NCBI GenBank assembly: GCA_045536025.1
Contig: JAZSMT010000015.1
Span: 1-64,000 of the forward strand
DNA from: HGM11412 sp045536025
GTDB taxonomy: Bacteria; Bacillota; Clostridia; Christensenellales; Borkfalkiaceae
DNA length: 64,000 nt
Reading direction: 5' to 3'
The notes under the pieces were generated by a model. That model was not told the origin of the DNA. It saw only the letters and a program-made list of their open reading frames with translations, and did no database searches. Positions 16,123 through 23,601 of this stretch are shown here, piece after piece (the first letter of the stretch is position 1; every line of letters starts with the position of its first letter). A program made the position numbers and the translations under genes.

Positions 16123-16485
16123 ATGAGTAAGCAAAGGCAAATCGTGTATAACGCAGTAGTAAACAGTTATGATCATCCTTCGGCTGAAACGGTGCTACTT
16201 AGAAGTAAGGCGGAGATGCCGTCTATAAACTTAGCAACGGTTTATCGAAATTTAAGTGCGCTTATTAAAGACGGGCTTGTAAAGAGGGTGGTTGCCGACG
16301 GGGGCGATAGGTTTGATAAAACTCTTTGCGACCACGCACATTTTCAATGTAGGGTATGTGGTTGCGTGTCGGACGTAAGCGGGGTTGATTTTTCTACCTT
16401 GCAGTTGGGCACGAGTGAAAATCAAGTTGAGAGTGTAGAAGTGTCCTTAAAGGGCGTATGCGCTGACTGTATCAAAACTAATTAA
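16123..16485 (+). CDS. Fur/PerR-family metal-dependent repressor, PerR-like
   Basis: A 120-residue repressor. Residues H18, D65, H71, H73 and D84 match in spacing the peroxide-sensing iron site of PerR (H37, D85, H91, H93, D104); an Asp in the last place favours PerR over Fur. Two CxxC pairs (C76/C79, C113/C116) form the structural zinc site. INLATVYRNLSAL is the recognition helix. The protein lacks about 19 N-terminal residues compared with Bacillus PerR. It precedes rubrerythrin, which fits peroxide control, yet its operator is a textbook Fur box. GGAGG precedes the ATG. Family call is sure; PerR or Fur role is probable, not proven. Confidence 0.88.
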   Translation: MSKQRQIVYNAVVNSYDHPSAETVLLRSKAEMPSINLATVYRNLSALIKDGLVKRVVADGGDRFDKTLCDHAHFQCRVCGCVSDVSGVDFSTLQLGTSENQVESVEVSLKGVCADCIKTN

Positions 16486-16500
16486 GGCTTTGCCTTAATT
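16480..16500 (+). other. hairpin over the PerR-like stop codon
   Basis: AATTAAGGC and GCCTTAATT pair as a 9-base stem with a 3-base loop across the stop codon. No T-run follows, so it is more likely an RNA processing or stability element, or a weak attenuator before rubrerythrin, than a terminator. Confidence 0.5.
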
Positions 16501-16536
16501 AATATAGATTAAATAATAATTTTAAGGAGAAATATT

Positions 16537-17070
16537 ATGGAACTTAAGGGAACTAAAACTGAAATGAATTTAAGAGAGGCTTTTGCAGGCGAAAGCCAAG
16601 CGCGCAACAAATATACGTATTTTGCAAGCGTTGCAAAAAAAGAGGGTTACGAGCAAATTGCTGAACTTTTCTTAAAGACGGCTGACAATGAAAAGGAGCA
16701 CGCAAAAATTTGGTTTAAGCACCTTGGCGAACTCGGTAACACCGCTGAAAACTTAATCGCAGCAGCTGCTGGCGAAAATGGTGAGTGGACTGAAATGTAC
16801 AAGAGAATGGCTGAAGAAGCTGACGCTGAAGGTTTTAAGGCGATAGCTGCTCAGTTTAGAATGGTTGCTAAGATTGAAAAATCGCACGAGGAAAGATATC
16901 TTGCTTTACTTGCTAACGTAAAGGACGAAAAGGTTTTTGCTAAAGATGAAGAAAACGTTTGGGAGTGCAGAAACTGTGGTCACCTTCACACGGGTAGCAA
17001 GGCTTTAGAGGTTTGCCCCGTATGCGCTCATCCTAAGGCGTTCTTTGAAGTAAGAAAAGAAAATTACTAA
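16537..17070 (+). CDS. rbr: rubrerythrin
   Basis: A 177-residue peroxide-reducing iron protein of anaerobes. The N-terminal ferritin-like four-helix bundle carries the diiron ligands in FAGESQARNKY, DNEKEHAKIW and KIEKSHEERY. The C-terminal rubredoxin domain (about 140-177) has the two iron-binding pairs ECRNCG and CPVC. It takes electrons through the rubredoxin centre to reduce hydrogen peroxide to water. A strong AAGGAG ribosome site precedes it. It is probably read with the PerR-like gene 52 bases upstream, so peroxide would relieve repression of both. Confidence 0.96.
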   Translation: MELKGTKTEMNLREAFAGESQARNKYTYFASVAKKEGYEQIAELFLKTADNEKEHAKIWFKHLGELGNTAENLIAAAAGENGEWTEMYKRMAEEADAEGFKAIAAQFRMVAKIEKSHEERYLALLANVKDEKVFAKDEENVWECRNCGHLHTGSKALEVCPVCAHPKAFFEVRKENY

Positions 17071-17075
17071 AATCT

Positions 17076-17100
17076 AGCACCCGAACAAAGTTCGGGTGTT
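17076..17100 (+). terminator. hairpin after rubrerythrin, weak terminator
   Basis: Stem 17076-17086 with 17090-17100 (core CACCCGAAC/GTTCGGGTG), loop AAA. The following bases are AATAATATAA, not a T-run, so termination may be partial and some message could reach the ATP-grasp gene. Confidence 0.5.
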
Positions 17101-17133
17101 AATAATATAAAATTATAATTTTAGGTAGGCAGT

Positions 17134-18021
17134 ATGAGGGGCTTAATCGTTAAAAACGCGTATTTTAAGTCGGATAGCGTTGATTATCAAGTAAGTAGAA
17201 TAAAAGAAGAGCTTGAGCTTTTAGGTGCGGAGGTTGACGTTGTTAAAAACGGTTATTCCGTATATCTTGACCAAGCTTGCGAGGTTATATCAAACTACTC
17301 ACAATACGATTTTTGCGTGTTTTTAGATAAGGACAAGTATCTTGGCGAAATGCTTTATAAATCTGGGCTTAAGGTGTTTAACGATTATCGCGCTATTGAA
17401 GAGTGTGATGATAAGATGAAAACCCTACTAAAGCTTTCAGGTAGCGGAATAAAAATTCCCAAAACCATATCCGCACCCCTATGTTTTACCCCTGGTGCTA
17501 AAATTACCGACGACGACGCAAACCAAATAATATCAAAATTAAATCTTCCGCTGGTCGTTAAAAAAAGTTTTAGTTCGCTTGGAAAAGGCGTATATCTCGT
17601 AAATAACGTTGACGAACTTTTAAAAGTTGTGAACGAAGCGCCGTTCGAGCCTAAAATTTATCAAGAATTTATTTCGTCAAGTTATGGAAAAGACGTTAGA
17701 ATTATTTGTATCGGCAAGAAGTATTTTTCGGCAATGCTGAGATATTCGTATAGCGACTTTAGGTCTAACTCTGCGCTTGGTGGGAAGGCTGAAAAGTTTG
17801 AGCCGAGCAAGGAATTTATCGAGGTTGCTGAAAAGGTTGCAGATATTTTAAACCTAGATTATATGGGCGTTGATTTAATGTTTGGAATTTCGGGCGAGCC
17901 TATTCTTTGCGAGGTAAATTCGAACGCGTTTTTCACTGCAATGGAAAAAGTTTGCAACGTTAACGTTGCAAAGGCCTATGCCGAGCATATTATAAACACT
18001 GCTAAAAAGGAGAAGTTATGA
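17134..18021 (+). CDS. ATP-grasp ligase, RimK/glutathione-synthetase type
   Basis: A 295-residue ATP-grasp enzyme that should join a carboxylate to an amine through an acyl phosphate. The N-terminal preATP-grasp region ends in KVFNDYRAIEECDDKMKTL. The ATP-binding core has PLVVKKSFSSLGKGVYLV and IYQEFI, and the metal and phosphate end reads MGVDLMF...ILCEVNSNAFF. This resembles RimK-type amino-acid ligases. No partner reveals the substrate; the next gene overlaps it by 4 bases (ATGA), so both are made together. Substrate unknown. Confidence 0.82.
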   Translation: MRGLIVKNAYFKSDSVDYQVSRIKEELELLGAEVDVVKNGYSVYLDQACEVISNYSQYDFCVFLDKDKYLGEMLYKSGLKVFNDYRAIEECDDKMKTLLKLSGSGIKIPKTISAPLCFTPGAKITDDDANQIISKLNLPLVVKKSFSSLGKGVYLVNNVDELLKVVNEAPFEPKIYQEFISSSYGKDVRIICIGKKYFSAMLRYSYSDFRSNSALGGKAEKFEPSKEFIEVAEKVADILNLDYMGVDLMFGISGEPILCEVNSNAFFTAMEKVCNVNVAKAYAEHIINTAKKEKL

Positions 18022-18467
18022 TTACAGATAAAATTCAAAATTTACAAAGATACAGTTACGTTCCCGGCGTTGAAAAAGTAATAAAATTTTTAAATGAAAA
18101 AGATATTCAGTCAATTGAGGTTGGCAAATACGATTTAGGAGATGATTGCGTTGTTAAGGTTATGGAGTACGTAACTCACGAAGAGCCTGATGAGGTTTTA
18201 CTCGAGGCGCATAGAGATTATCTTGACCTTCAGCTTATCGCAAAAGGGCAAGAGCTTTTCCTAACTCAAGCGATTGAGCTTGGCACGGATGCTATTGAAT
18301 ATAACAAAGCAAAAGACGTTGAGTTTTTTACAACGAGTTATTGTAACACCCTCGGTCTTGACGAAAGTAATTTCGTAATAGTATTTCCCAACGATTTGCA
18401 CGTTGGAAATATCAATGCTGACGGCGAGTGCGCAGTTAAAAAATTAGTGTTTAAATTAAAAATTTAA
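18018..18467 (+). CDS. YhcH/YjgK/YiaL family protein
   Basis: A 149-residue cupin-like protein of the YhcH (DUF386) family, often found near sugar-acid or sialic-acid catabolism genes. Typical stretches are EAHRDYLDLQLIAKGQE and FPNDLHVGNI, whose His, Asp and Glu residues line the metal-containing pocket in relatives. An anomerase or isomerase role has been proposed for the family. Here no sugar catabolic operon is next to it; it overlaps an ATP-grasp ligase gene. Fold call is good; activity is not known. Confidence 0.86.
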   Translation: MITDKIQNLQRYSYVPGVEKVIKFLNEKDIQSIEVGKYDLGDDCVVKVMEYVTHEEPDEVLLEAHRDYLDLQLIAKGQELFLTQAIELGTDAIEYNKAKDVEFFTTSYCNTLGLDESNFVIVFPNDLHVGNINADGECAVKKLVFKLKI

Positions 18468-18469
18468 AA

Positions 18470-19264
18470 ATGAAAACGCAAGGCTTAAAAACGAACGAAA
18501 AAATCTCGAAAAAAAAGCAGATTTTAAGTAACTTAGCCGTCCTTTTAGCGCTGATTTTATCATACGCGCTAAACGTATATACCGGCTCGTTTCAAGAGGC
18601 AAATGGAAAGCTTTTATCGCTACTATTTTATTCTTTGATAGGTTTTTTAGGTTTTTTCGTTCTATATTATACCGCATACTTTATAACGCTACTTATATAC
18701 AATAAAAAACGTAAAAAAATTGCTAAAACCATCGTTTCGTGCGACGATAATATTGCTGAGATATTTAGTGACGGTAAGCATCACTTTAAATACGATTTAA
18801 AACAAGGTTTCAACGCTAATTTAAATGGATATTTAGACGGGGTTTTAAAGGTTGTAAAAGAAATAGCGGACGGGTACAAGGTTGGAAACAGCGAATACTA
18901 TTACGTTAATTTTACCGTTTACGACGCTATTAAAATAGTAAGCGACGCAGTTGATGGAATTGACGTTAAGATTTCACCCGTGTTTAGGTTTTTACGCGCG
19001 GAGGATAAGCCGTTAAAGGTAGTTGAAAAACTGCTTGTAAACGCACTTGAAAGCGAAAAGTCTACGCCTGCACTCGATGAAAAACAAAAAAGCGGAATAC
19101 TAAAAGCAGTAGTTGATACTGCTAAAAAAGCAGGGGTTTTACTTATTAAAAATCCGCTTGAAAGTGCGCTAAACGACTTAAAAGTTTTCGTTTCATACGA
19201 GGCGTTTAAGGTTTACGGTAAAGATGGTAAAAAATACCTGTCTTCTCAAAAGGAGGATAGCTGA
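18470..19264 (+). CDS. unknown membrane-anchored protein
   Basis: A 264-residue protein. A basic N-terminus is followed by two hydrophobic segments (about residues 18-38 and 45-75), then a cytoplasmic part of about 185 residues. That part contains YYYVNFTVYDAIKIVSDAVDGI and an amphipathic helix-rich end. I do not recognise the family. Its stop overlaps the next start (TGATG), and the next protein has a similar outline: membrane anchor, then a soluble part with a Y-x-NF phrase followed by helices. The two may be distant paralogs working as a pair. Function unknown. Confidence 0.75.
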   Translation: MKTQGLKTNEKISKKKQILSNLAVLLALILSYALNVYTGSFQEANGKLLSLLFYSLIGFLGFFVLYYTAYFITLLIYNKKRKKIAKTIVSCDDNIAEIFSDGKHHFKYDLKQGFNANLNGYLDGVLKVVKEIADGYKVGNSEYYYVNFTVYDAIKIVSDAVDGIDVKISPVFRFLRAEDKPLKVVEKLLVNALESEKSTPALDEKQKSGILKAVVDTAKKAGVLLIKNPLESALNDLKVFVSYEAFKVYGKDGKKYLSSQKEDS

Positions 19265-20037
19265 TGAACGAATTTTTAATTGTATTATCCAGCGTCTTTA
19301 ACGTATTATTTATCGTGTCGGCAGTTACGTTCGGTATATCGCTTGCCGTAAAAACTTTGCTTATCGGAACGGTTAAAAAAATCAATAGAGAAAGCTTAAA
19401 AAATTTCGATAAAATCGAAGATAATGAAGTAAAATTAGCTTGTTTATCAACCGTTGAAGAACTGCGCGTTAGATACCTTAACCACTCACAAGAAGTTCAA
19501 AACGATAAAAAGCTTACAAGACTTAATAAGGTTAGAAAATTTTTAAAGCTTAAAGAGTATAAAGTTTTAGAGCCAAGCGACGATTTAAAGTCGATATTTT
19601 TATCACTTTTTAAAGACGTATCTTATGTGTTTGACGGCGAGGGTGGTTATCTCAACTTTTCAAAAAACGAGCTGTTTACGATGACACGAGCTCTTATCGA
19701 GCGAATAGGTAAAATTCTTGATTCGTCTAACGTTATCTGGCTCAAAACGGTAAAAATTCCCTTTTACATAGAAGTTATAAAAATTTATGGTAGCATTGAA
19801 AAGTTTACCTCTAAGCCAAGCGTTATATTAGCGACGTATCTTATTAATTTCTGTTTGGCGGTATCTAGATTTTTCTCGCCCGTAGGAGCAACGAAAAAGC
19901 TTGCAGGCTCGGTGCTTGACGATAGTTTTTCTTCCATACTTGCCTCAACCGTTATAACGGTAGTAGGTAAAGAGTGGGCGGTTTTGTGCTACGAAAAGGA
20001 AAAATCGCGCGAAAAGGATATTAAAAAGGTCGCTTAA
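19264..20037 (+). CDS. unknown membrane-anchored protein, partner of the preceding gene
   Basis: A 257-residue protein with one clear N-terminal membrane segment (about residues 4-34), a charged middle with a probable coiled stretch, and GGYLNFSKNELFTMTRALIERI, which resembles in pattern the middle of the preceding protein. A further hydrophobic region (about 195-240) may lie on or in the membrane. A strong AGGAGG ribosome site lies at the end of the upstream gene and the two overlap by one base, so they are co-translated. No family recognised. Confidence 0.75.
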   Translation: MNEFLIVLSSVFNVLFIVSAVTFGISLAVKTLLIGTVKKINRESLKNFDKIEDNEVKLACLSTVEELRVRYLNHSQEVQNDKKLTRLNKVRKFLKLKEYKVLEPSDDLKSIFLSLFKDVSYVFDGEGGYLNFSKNELFTMTRALIERIGKILDSSNVIWLKTVKIPFYIEVIKIYGSIEKFTSKPSVILATYLINFCLAVSRFFSPVGATKKLAGSVLDDSFSSILASTVITVVGKEWAVLCYEKEKSREKDIKKVA

Positions 20038-20090
20038 ACGAGCGCGACGTATCGTTAATTTATTAACTAGTATTATTTATTAAAAAGATA

Positions 20091-20119
20091 TTTACAAACG
20101 AGTAGTTTTGTGATATAAT
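20091..20119 (+). promoter_or_regulatory. promoter of the pyruvate formate-lyase operon
   Basis: TTTACA (20091-20096), 17 bases, TATAAT (20114-20119). The leader is about 38 bases. I see no clear redox-regulator palindrome beside it. Confidence 0.8.
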
Positions 20120-20162
20120 TTTTTGTGGCAATAAAGATAATAATTTTAGTGGTTGGTATTAA

Positions 20163-20891
20163 ATGGTAGGTAAAATTCACTCAGTTTTTTCAGGCGGAAC
20201 GGTTGACGGGCCGGGAATACGTTTCGTGGTGTTTATGCAAGGCTGTCCCTTGCGTTGCAAATACTGCCACAATCCCGACAGTTGGCTTATAAAAGACGGT
20301 GAGGAAAGAACAGTTGCCGACTTAACTGCTGAAATTATTAAGTACAAAAACTATTACGGTCAAAAGGGTGGCGTTACCGTTTCGGGTGGCGAGCCGTTAC
20401 TTCAAATAAATTTTGTAACCGCGCTACTTAAAGAGGTTAAATCACGCGGAATTAATACTGCGGTGGATACATCGGGTTATACCTTTGATATTTTAGACGT
20501 GGCTTGTGTCAATAAGCACGAAGAGCTTGATAAGTTCGTTGACTTATATCTTTTAGATATAAAGCATATTGATACCGATAGTCATAAAAATTTAACGGGC
20601 GTTCATAATATAAACACCTTAAATTACGCCAAGTGGCTGTCAGATAGAGGCAAGCGCATATGGATAAGGCACGTGTTAGTTCCAGGTGTTACCGACGATG
20701 AAGAAAGCCTATCAAAGCTATCGGAGTTTATAAAGACCATAAACGTTGAAAAGATAGAGGTTTTACCTTATCATACAATGGGTGAGGTCAAGTATAAAAA
20801 TTTGGGGATTGACTATCCTCTTAAAGGCGTACAGCCTCCCGATAAAGAGTCCGTTGAGAGGGCTAAGCGTATATTAGGAGTTATAAAGTGA
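20163..20891 (+). CDS. pflA: pyruvate formate-lyase activating enzyme
   Basis: A 242-residue radical SAM enzyme that installs the glycyl radical on pyruvate formate-lyase. The cluster motif is C28-x3-C32-x2-C35 in GCPLRCKYCHNPD, followed by the SAM-binding VSGGEPLLQ and the DTSGYT and LDIKH stretches of glycyl-radical activases. Length matches PflA. It is first in an operon with a thioredoxin-like gene and the two pfl genes. Its target glycine lies on the separate 77-residue protein, so it must recognise that piece alone or docked on the large chain. Confidence 0.94.
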   Translation: MVGKIHSVFSGGTVDGPGIRFVVFMQGCPLRCKYCHNPDSWLIKDGEERTVADLTAEIIKYKNYYGQKGGVTVSGGEPLLQINFVTALLKEVKSRGINTAVDTSGYTFDILDVACVNKHEELDKFVDLYLLDIKHIDTDSHKNLTGVHNINTLNYAKWLSDRGKRIWIRHVLVPGVTDDEESLSKLSEFIKTINVEKIEVLPYHTMGEVKYKNLGIDYPLKGVQPPDKESVERAKRILGVIK

Positions 20892-21214
20892 TAAACGACG
20901 GTAATTATAGGGAAAAATTAAAAGGGCTACAGGTGGTTGAGGTTAGCGGTGAATCTTGCGCAAACTGTTTAACGCTTATGCCTATGCTTTTTGAGGTAGT
21001 AAGCAATAGACCAAACCTTGAGCTTGTTCATATCGAGGCTGACGAAAATACTAAAGCCATTATGGAAAGGTATTCGGTTGATAGAGTTCCCACCGTTTTA
21101 CTTTTAGACGACGGCGAGGTTTTCGCAAGGGCTATAGGCTTTCAACCTCAAGAAATCTTTGAACTGTGGCTTGACGCTATGGTTGAAGACCATTTAAAAT
21201 CGAAATTAAGTTAA
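20888..21214 (+). CDS. thioredoxin-family protein
   Basis: A 108-residue thioredoxin fold with active site C-A-N-C (in SGESCANCLTLMP) and the cis-proline VDRVPTVLLL. The CANC pair is unusual beside the common CGPC, so redox potential may differ. It starts with GTG overlapping the pflA stop (GTGA), hence is co-translated with the activase. A role in reducing pyruvate formate-lyase cysteines or the activase is plausible from position only. Fold is clear; partner is inferred. Confidence 0.85.
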   Translation: MINDGNYREKLKGLQVVEVSGESCANCLTLMPMLFEVVSNRPNLELVHIEADENTKAIMERYSVDRVPTVLLLDDGEVFARAIGFQPQEIFELWLDAMVEDHLKSKLS

Positions 21215-21263
21215 TTAGGCAATAAATGCCATCAAATATATTTTACATCTAAGGAGCATATTT

Positions 21264-23297
21264 ATGGAACAATATAAAGGCTGGGCGGGTTTTATACCTG
21301 GTAAATGGAGTAATGACGAAATCAACGTTAGAGACTTCATACAAAAAAACTACACGCCGTACGAGGGGGACGATTCTTTCCTCGCCTCGGCAACTGACGC
21401 TACTAAAAAGCTTTGGGAAGAAGTTTTAGTCCTTTTCAAAAAGGAAAGAGATAACGGCGGTGTATTAGACGCGGACACTAAGGTTGTTTCAACCTTAACT
21501 AGCCATGCACCCGGTTATATTAATAAAGACCTTGAGAAAATCGTAGGAGTTCAAACTGACGCGCCTCTTAAACGTTCACTTCAACCATTTGGCGGTATTA
21601 AAATGGCTAGCCAAGCGCTTGAGATGTACGGATACAAAATTGACTCTCAAGTAGAAGAAACGTTTACTAAGTATAGAAAGACTCATAACGACGGTGTTTT
21701 CGATGCGTACACTCCCGAAATGAGAGCTGCGCGTTCTTCGCACATCTTAACAGGTCTTCCCGATACCTATGGTAGAGGTAGAATTATTGGCGACTATCGT
21801 AGAGTAGCGCTTTACGGTATCGACTATCTTATCGTGAAGAAAGAGGAAGACAAAGCGCTTATTTGCGGTGAGATGACTCCTGATAAGATTAGAGATAGAG
21901 AGGAAATTTCCGAGCAAATCAAAGCACTTAAAGGTCTTAAAGCTATGGCTCAATCGTACGGCTTTGATATCAGCAAGCCTGCTACCACTGCTCAAGAGGC
22001 AATTCAAGCTCTTTACTTTGGTTACTTAGGTGCTGTTAAAGACCAAAACGGCGCTGCAATGAGTATCGGTAGAACGTCAACCTTTATCGATATTTATATT
22101 GAAAGAGATATCAAAAACGGTATCCTTAATGAATCTGAAGCTCAAGAGCTTATGGATCACTTCGTAATGAAACTTCGTATGGTAAGATTTATGAGAATTC
22201 AGTCTTACAACGAGCTTTTCTCGGGCGATCCTACTTGGGTTACCGAAGTTATCGGCGGTATGGGTGTTGACGGTAGACCTTTGGTTACCAAAAACTCCTT
22301 CCGCGTACTTCATACTCTCGTTAACTTAGGCCCTGCACCCGAACCCAACCTTACCGTACTTTGGTCTAAAAATCTTCCTCAAAACTTCAAAAAGTTCTGT
22401 GCTAAGATTTCTATTCAAACTTCGTCTATTCAATACGAGTCTGACGATCTTATGCGTCCTGAAATGGGTGACGATTACTCAATAGCTTGTTGCGTATCGT
22501 GTATGAAGACGGGTAAAGACATGCAGTTCTTCGGTGCTCGTGCTAACCTTGCTAAGTGCTTGCTCTATGCAATCAACGGCGGTAAGGACGAAATGATGAA
22601 GGATAAAGTTACCGGCAAACCCATGCAAGTAGGCCCTAAATATCAAGCAATTACGTCGGACGACGCGCTTGATTTTAACGACGTTATGGAAAAATACGAC
22701 GCTATGATGACTTGGCTTGCCGACGTTTACGTTAACGCTTTGAACCTTATTCATTACATGCACGATAAATACGCATACGAAGCAATCGAAATGGCTCTTC
22801 ACGACACACAAGTTAGAAGATTTTTCGCTACCGGTGTTGCAGGCTTATCTTGCGTAGCTGACTCTCTTTCGGCTATTAAATACGCTAAGGTTTACCCCAT
22901 CCGCAACGAGGACGGTATCGTAGTTGACTTCAAGATTGAGGGCGATTTCCCCAAATACGGCAATAACGACGATAGAGTTGACTCTTTGGCAGTTGACCTC
23001 GTTAAACGCTTTATGAATAAAATTAGAACTCACTTTACTTATAGAGAATCCGTTCCTACTATGAGTATCTTAACGATTACCTCTAACGTAGTTTACGGTA
23101 AAAAGACTGGTAACACTCCAGACGGTAGAAGAGCAGGCGAGCCTCTTGCACCTGGTGCTAACCCCATGCACGGTAGAGATACTCACGGCGCACTTGCTTC
23201 GCTTGAGTCGGTTGCTAAGCTTCCCTACGAGTATTCGAGAGACGGTATATCTAACACCTTCTCGATTACTCCGGCATCTCTCGGTAAAGAAGATTAA
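21264..23297 (+). CDS. pflB: pyruvate formate-lyase large chain, lacking the glycyl-radical domain
   Basis: A 677-residue catalytic chain that would cleave pyruvate with CoA to formate and acetyl-CoA. The paired active-site cysteines are C409 and C410 in SIACCVS, and the chain follows PflB closely from YKGWAGFIPGKW to the end FSITPASLGKED. Ordinary PflB runs to about 750-760 residues and carries RVSGYA near its end; here the chain stops where that last domain should begin. The missing part is the next gene. The same reading frame holds two stops (TAA at 23295 and 23307) and a ribosome site between them, so this is a built-in split. By itself the protein cannot hold the radical. Confidence 0.93.
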   Translation: MEQYKGWAGFIPGKWSNDEINVRDFIQKNYTPYEGDDSFLASATDATKKLWEEVLVLFKKERDNGGVLDADTKVVSTLTSHAPGYINKDLEKIVGVQTDAPLKRSLQPFGGIKMASQALEMYGYKIDSQVEETFTKYRKTHNDGVFDAYTPEMRAARSSHILTGLPDTYGRGRIIGDYRRVALYGIDYLIVKKEEDKALICGEMTPDKIRDREEISEQIKALKGLKAMAQSYGFDISKPATTAQEAIQALYFGYLGAVKDQNGAAMSIGRTSTFIDIYIERDIKNGILNESEAQELMDHFVMKLRMVRFMRIQSYNELFSGDPTWVTEVIGGMGVDGRPLVTKNSFRVLHTLVNLGPAPEPNLTVLWSKNLPQNFKKFCAKISIQTSSIQYESDDLMRPEMGDDYSIACCVSCMKTGKDMQFFGARANLAKCLLYAINGGKDEMMKDKVTGKPMQVGPKYQAITSDDALDFNDVMEKYDAMMTWLADVYVNALNLIHYMHDKYAYEAIEMALHDTQVRRFFATGVAGLSCVADSLSAIKYAKVYPIRNEDGIVVDFKIEGDFPKYGNNDDRVDSLAVDLVKRFMNKIRTHFTYRESVPTMSILTITSNVVYGKKTGNTPDGRRAGEPLAPGANPMHGRDTHGALASLESVAKLPYEYSRDGISNTFSITPASLGKED

Positions 23298-23321
23298 TAT
23301 AATGTATAAGGAGGATATTTT

Positions 23322-23555
23322 ATGTCGCAACAAGTAGAAAATTTAGTTAATATGTTAGATGCTTACTGTGCTGACGGTGGTCACCACTTAAACGTAAACG
23401 TTTTTAATAGAGAAACGCTTTTAGATGCTCAAAAGCATCCTGAAAAATACCCTCAACTCACTATAAGGGTTTCGGGTTATGCTGTAAACTTTATTAAACT
23501 TACCAAAGAACAGCAAGACGACGTTATTTCGCGTACAATTCACGAATCGTTATAA
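23322..23555 (+). CDS. stand-alone glycyl-radical domain of pyruvate formate-lyase
   Basis: A 77-residue protein equal to the last part of PflB. HLNVNVFNRETLLDAQ lies at 22-37, YPQLTIRVSGYAV at 43-55 with the radical glycine at G52, and VISRTIHESL at the end. Together with the 677-residue chain it gives 754 residues, the length of an ordinary PflB, with nothing important missing. The strong AAGGAGG (23308-23314) shows it is translated on its own. It resembles GrcA/YfiD, the spare radical domain used to mend oxygen-cut PflB, but is shorter than the 127-residue E. coli protein, and here no intact PflB is present in the operon. It should be the obligate second subunit. Confidence 0.92.
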   Translation: MSQQVENLVNMLDAYCADGGHHLNVNVFNRETLLDAQKHPEKYPQLTIRVSGYAVNFIKLTKEQQDDVISRTIHESL

Positions 23556-23562
23556 AAACGGC

Positions 23563-23589
23563 AAAAGGCGTTGATTTTCAACGCCTTTT
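23563..23589 (+). terminator. terminator of the pyruvate formate-lyase operon
   Basis: A 12-base-pair stem, AAAAGGCGTTGA with TCAACGCCTTTT, and a 3-base T loop. The next gene follows after 12 bases, and a TATACT at 23589-23594 may serve as its -10. Confidence 0.88.
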
Positions 23590-23601
23590 ATACTTGTAAT
23601 T

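Noticed and set aside
23295..23321. Simple frameshift or nonsense error in a normal pflB
   Set aside because: Two in-frame stops and a strong ribosome site lie between the pieces, which a single error cannot explain.
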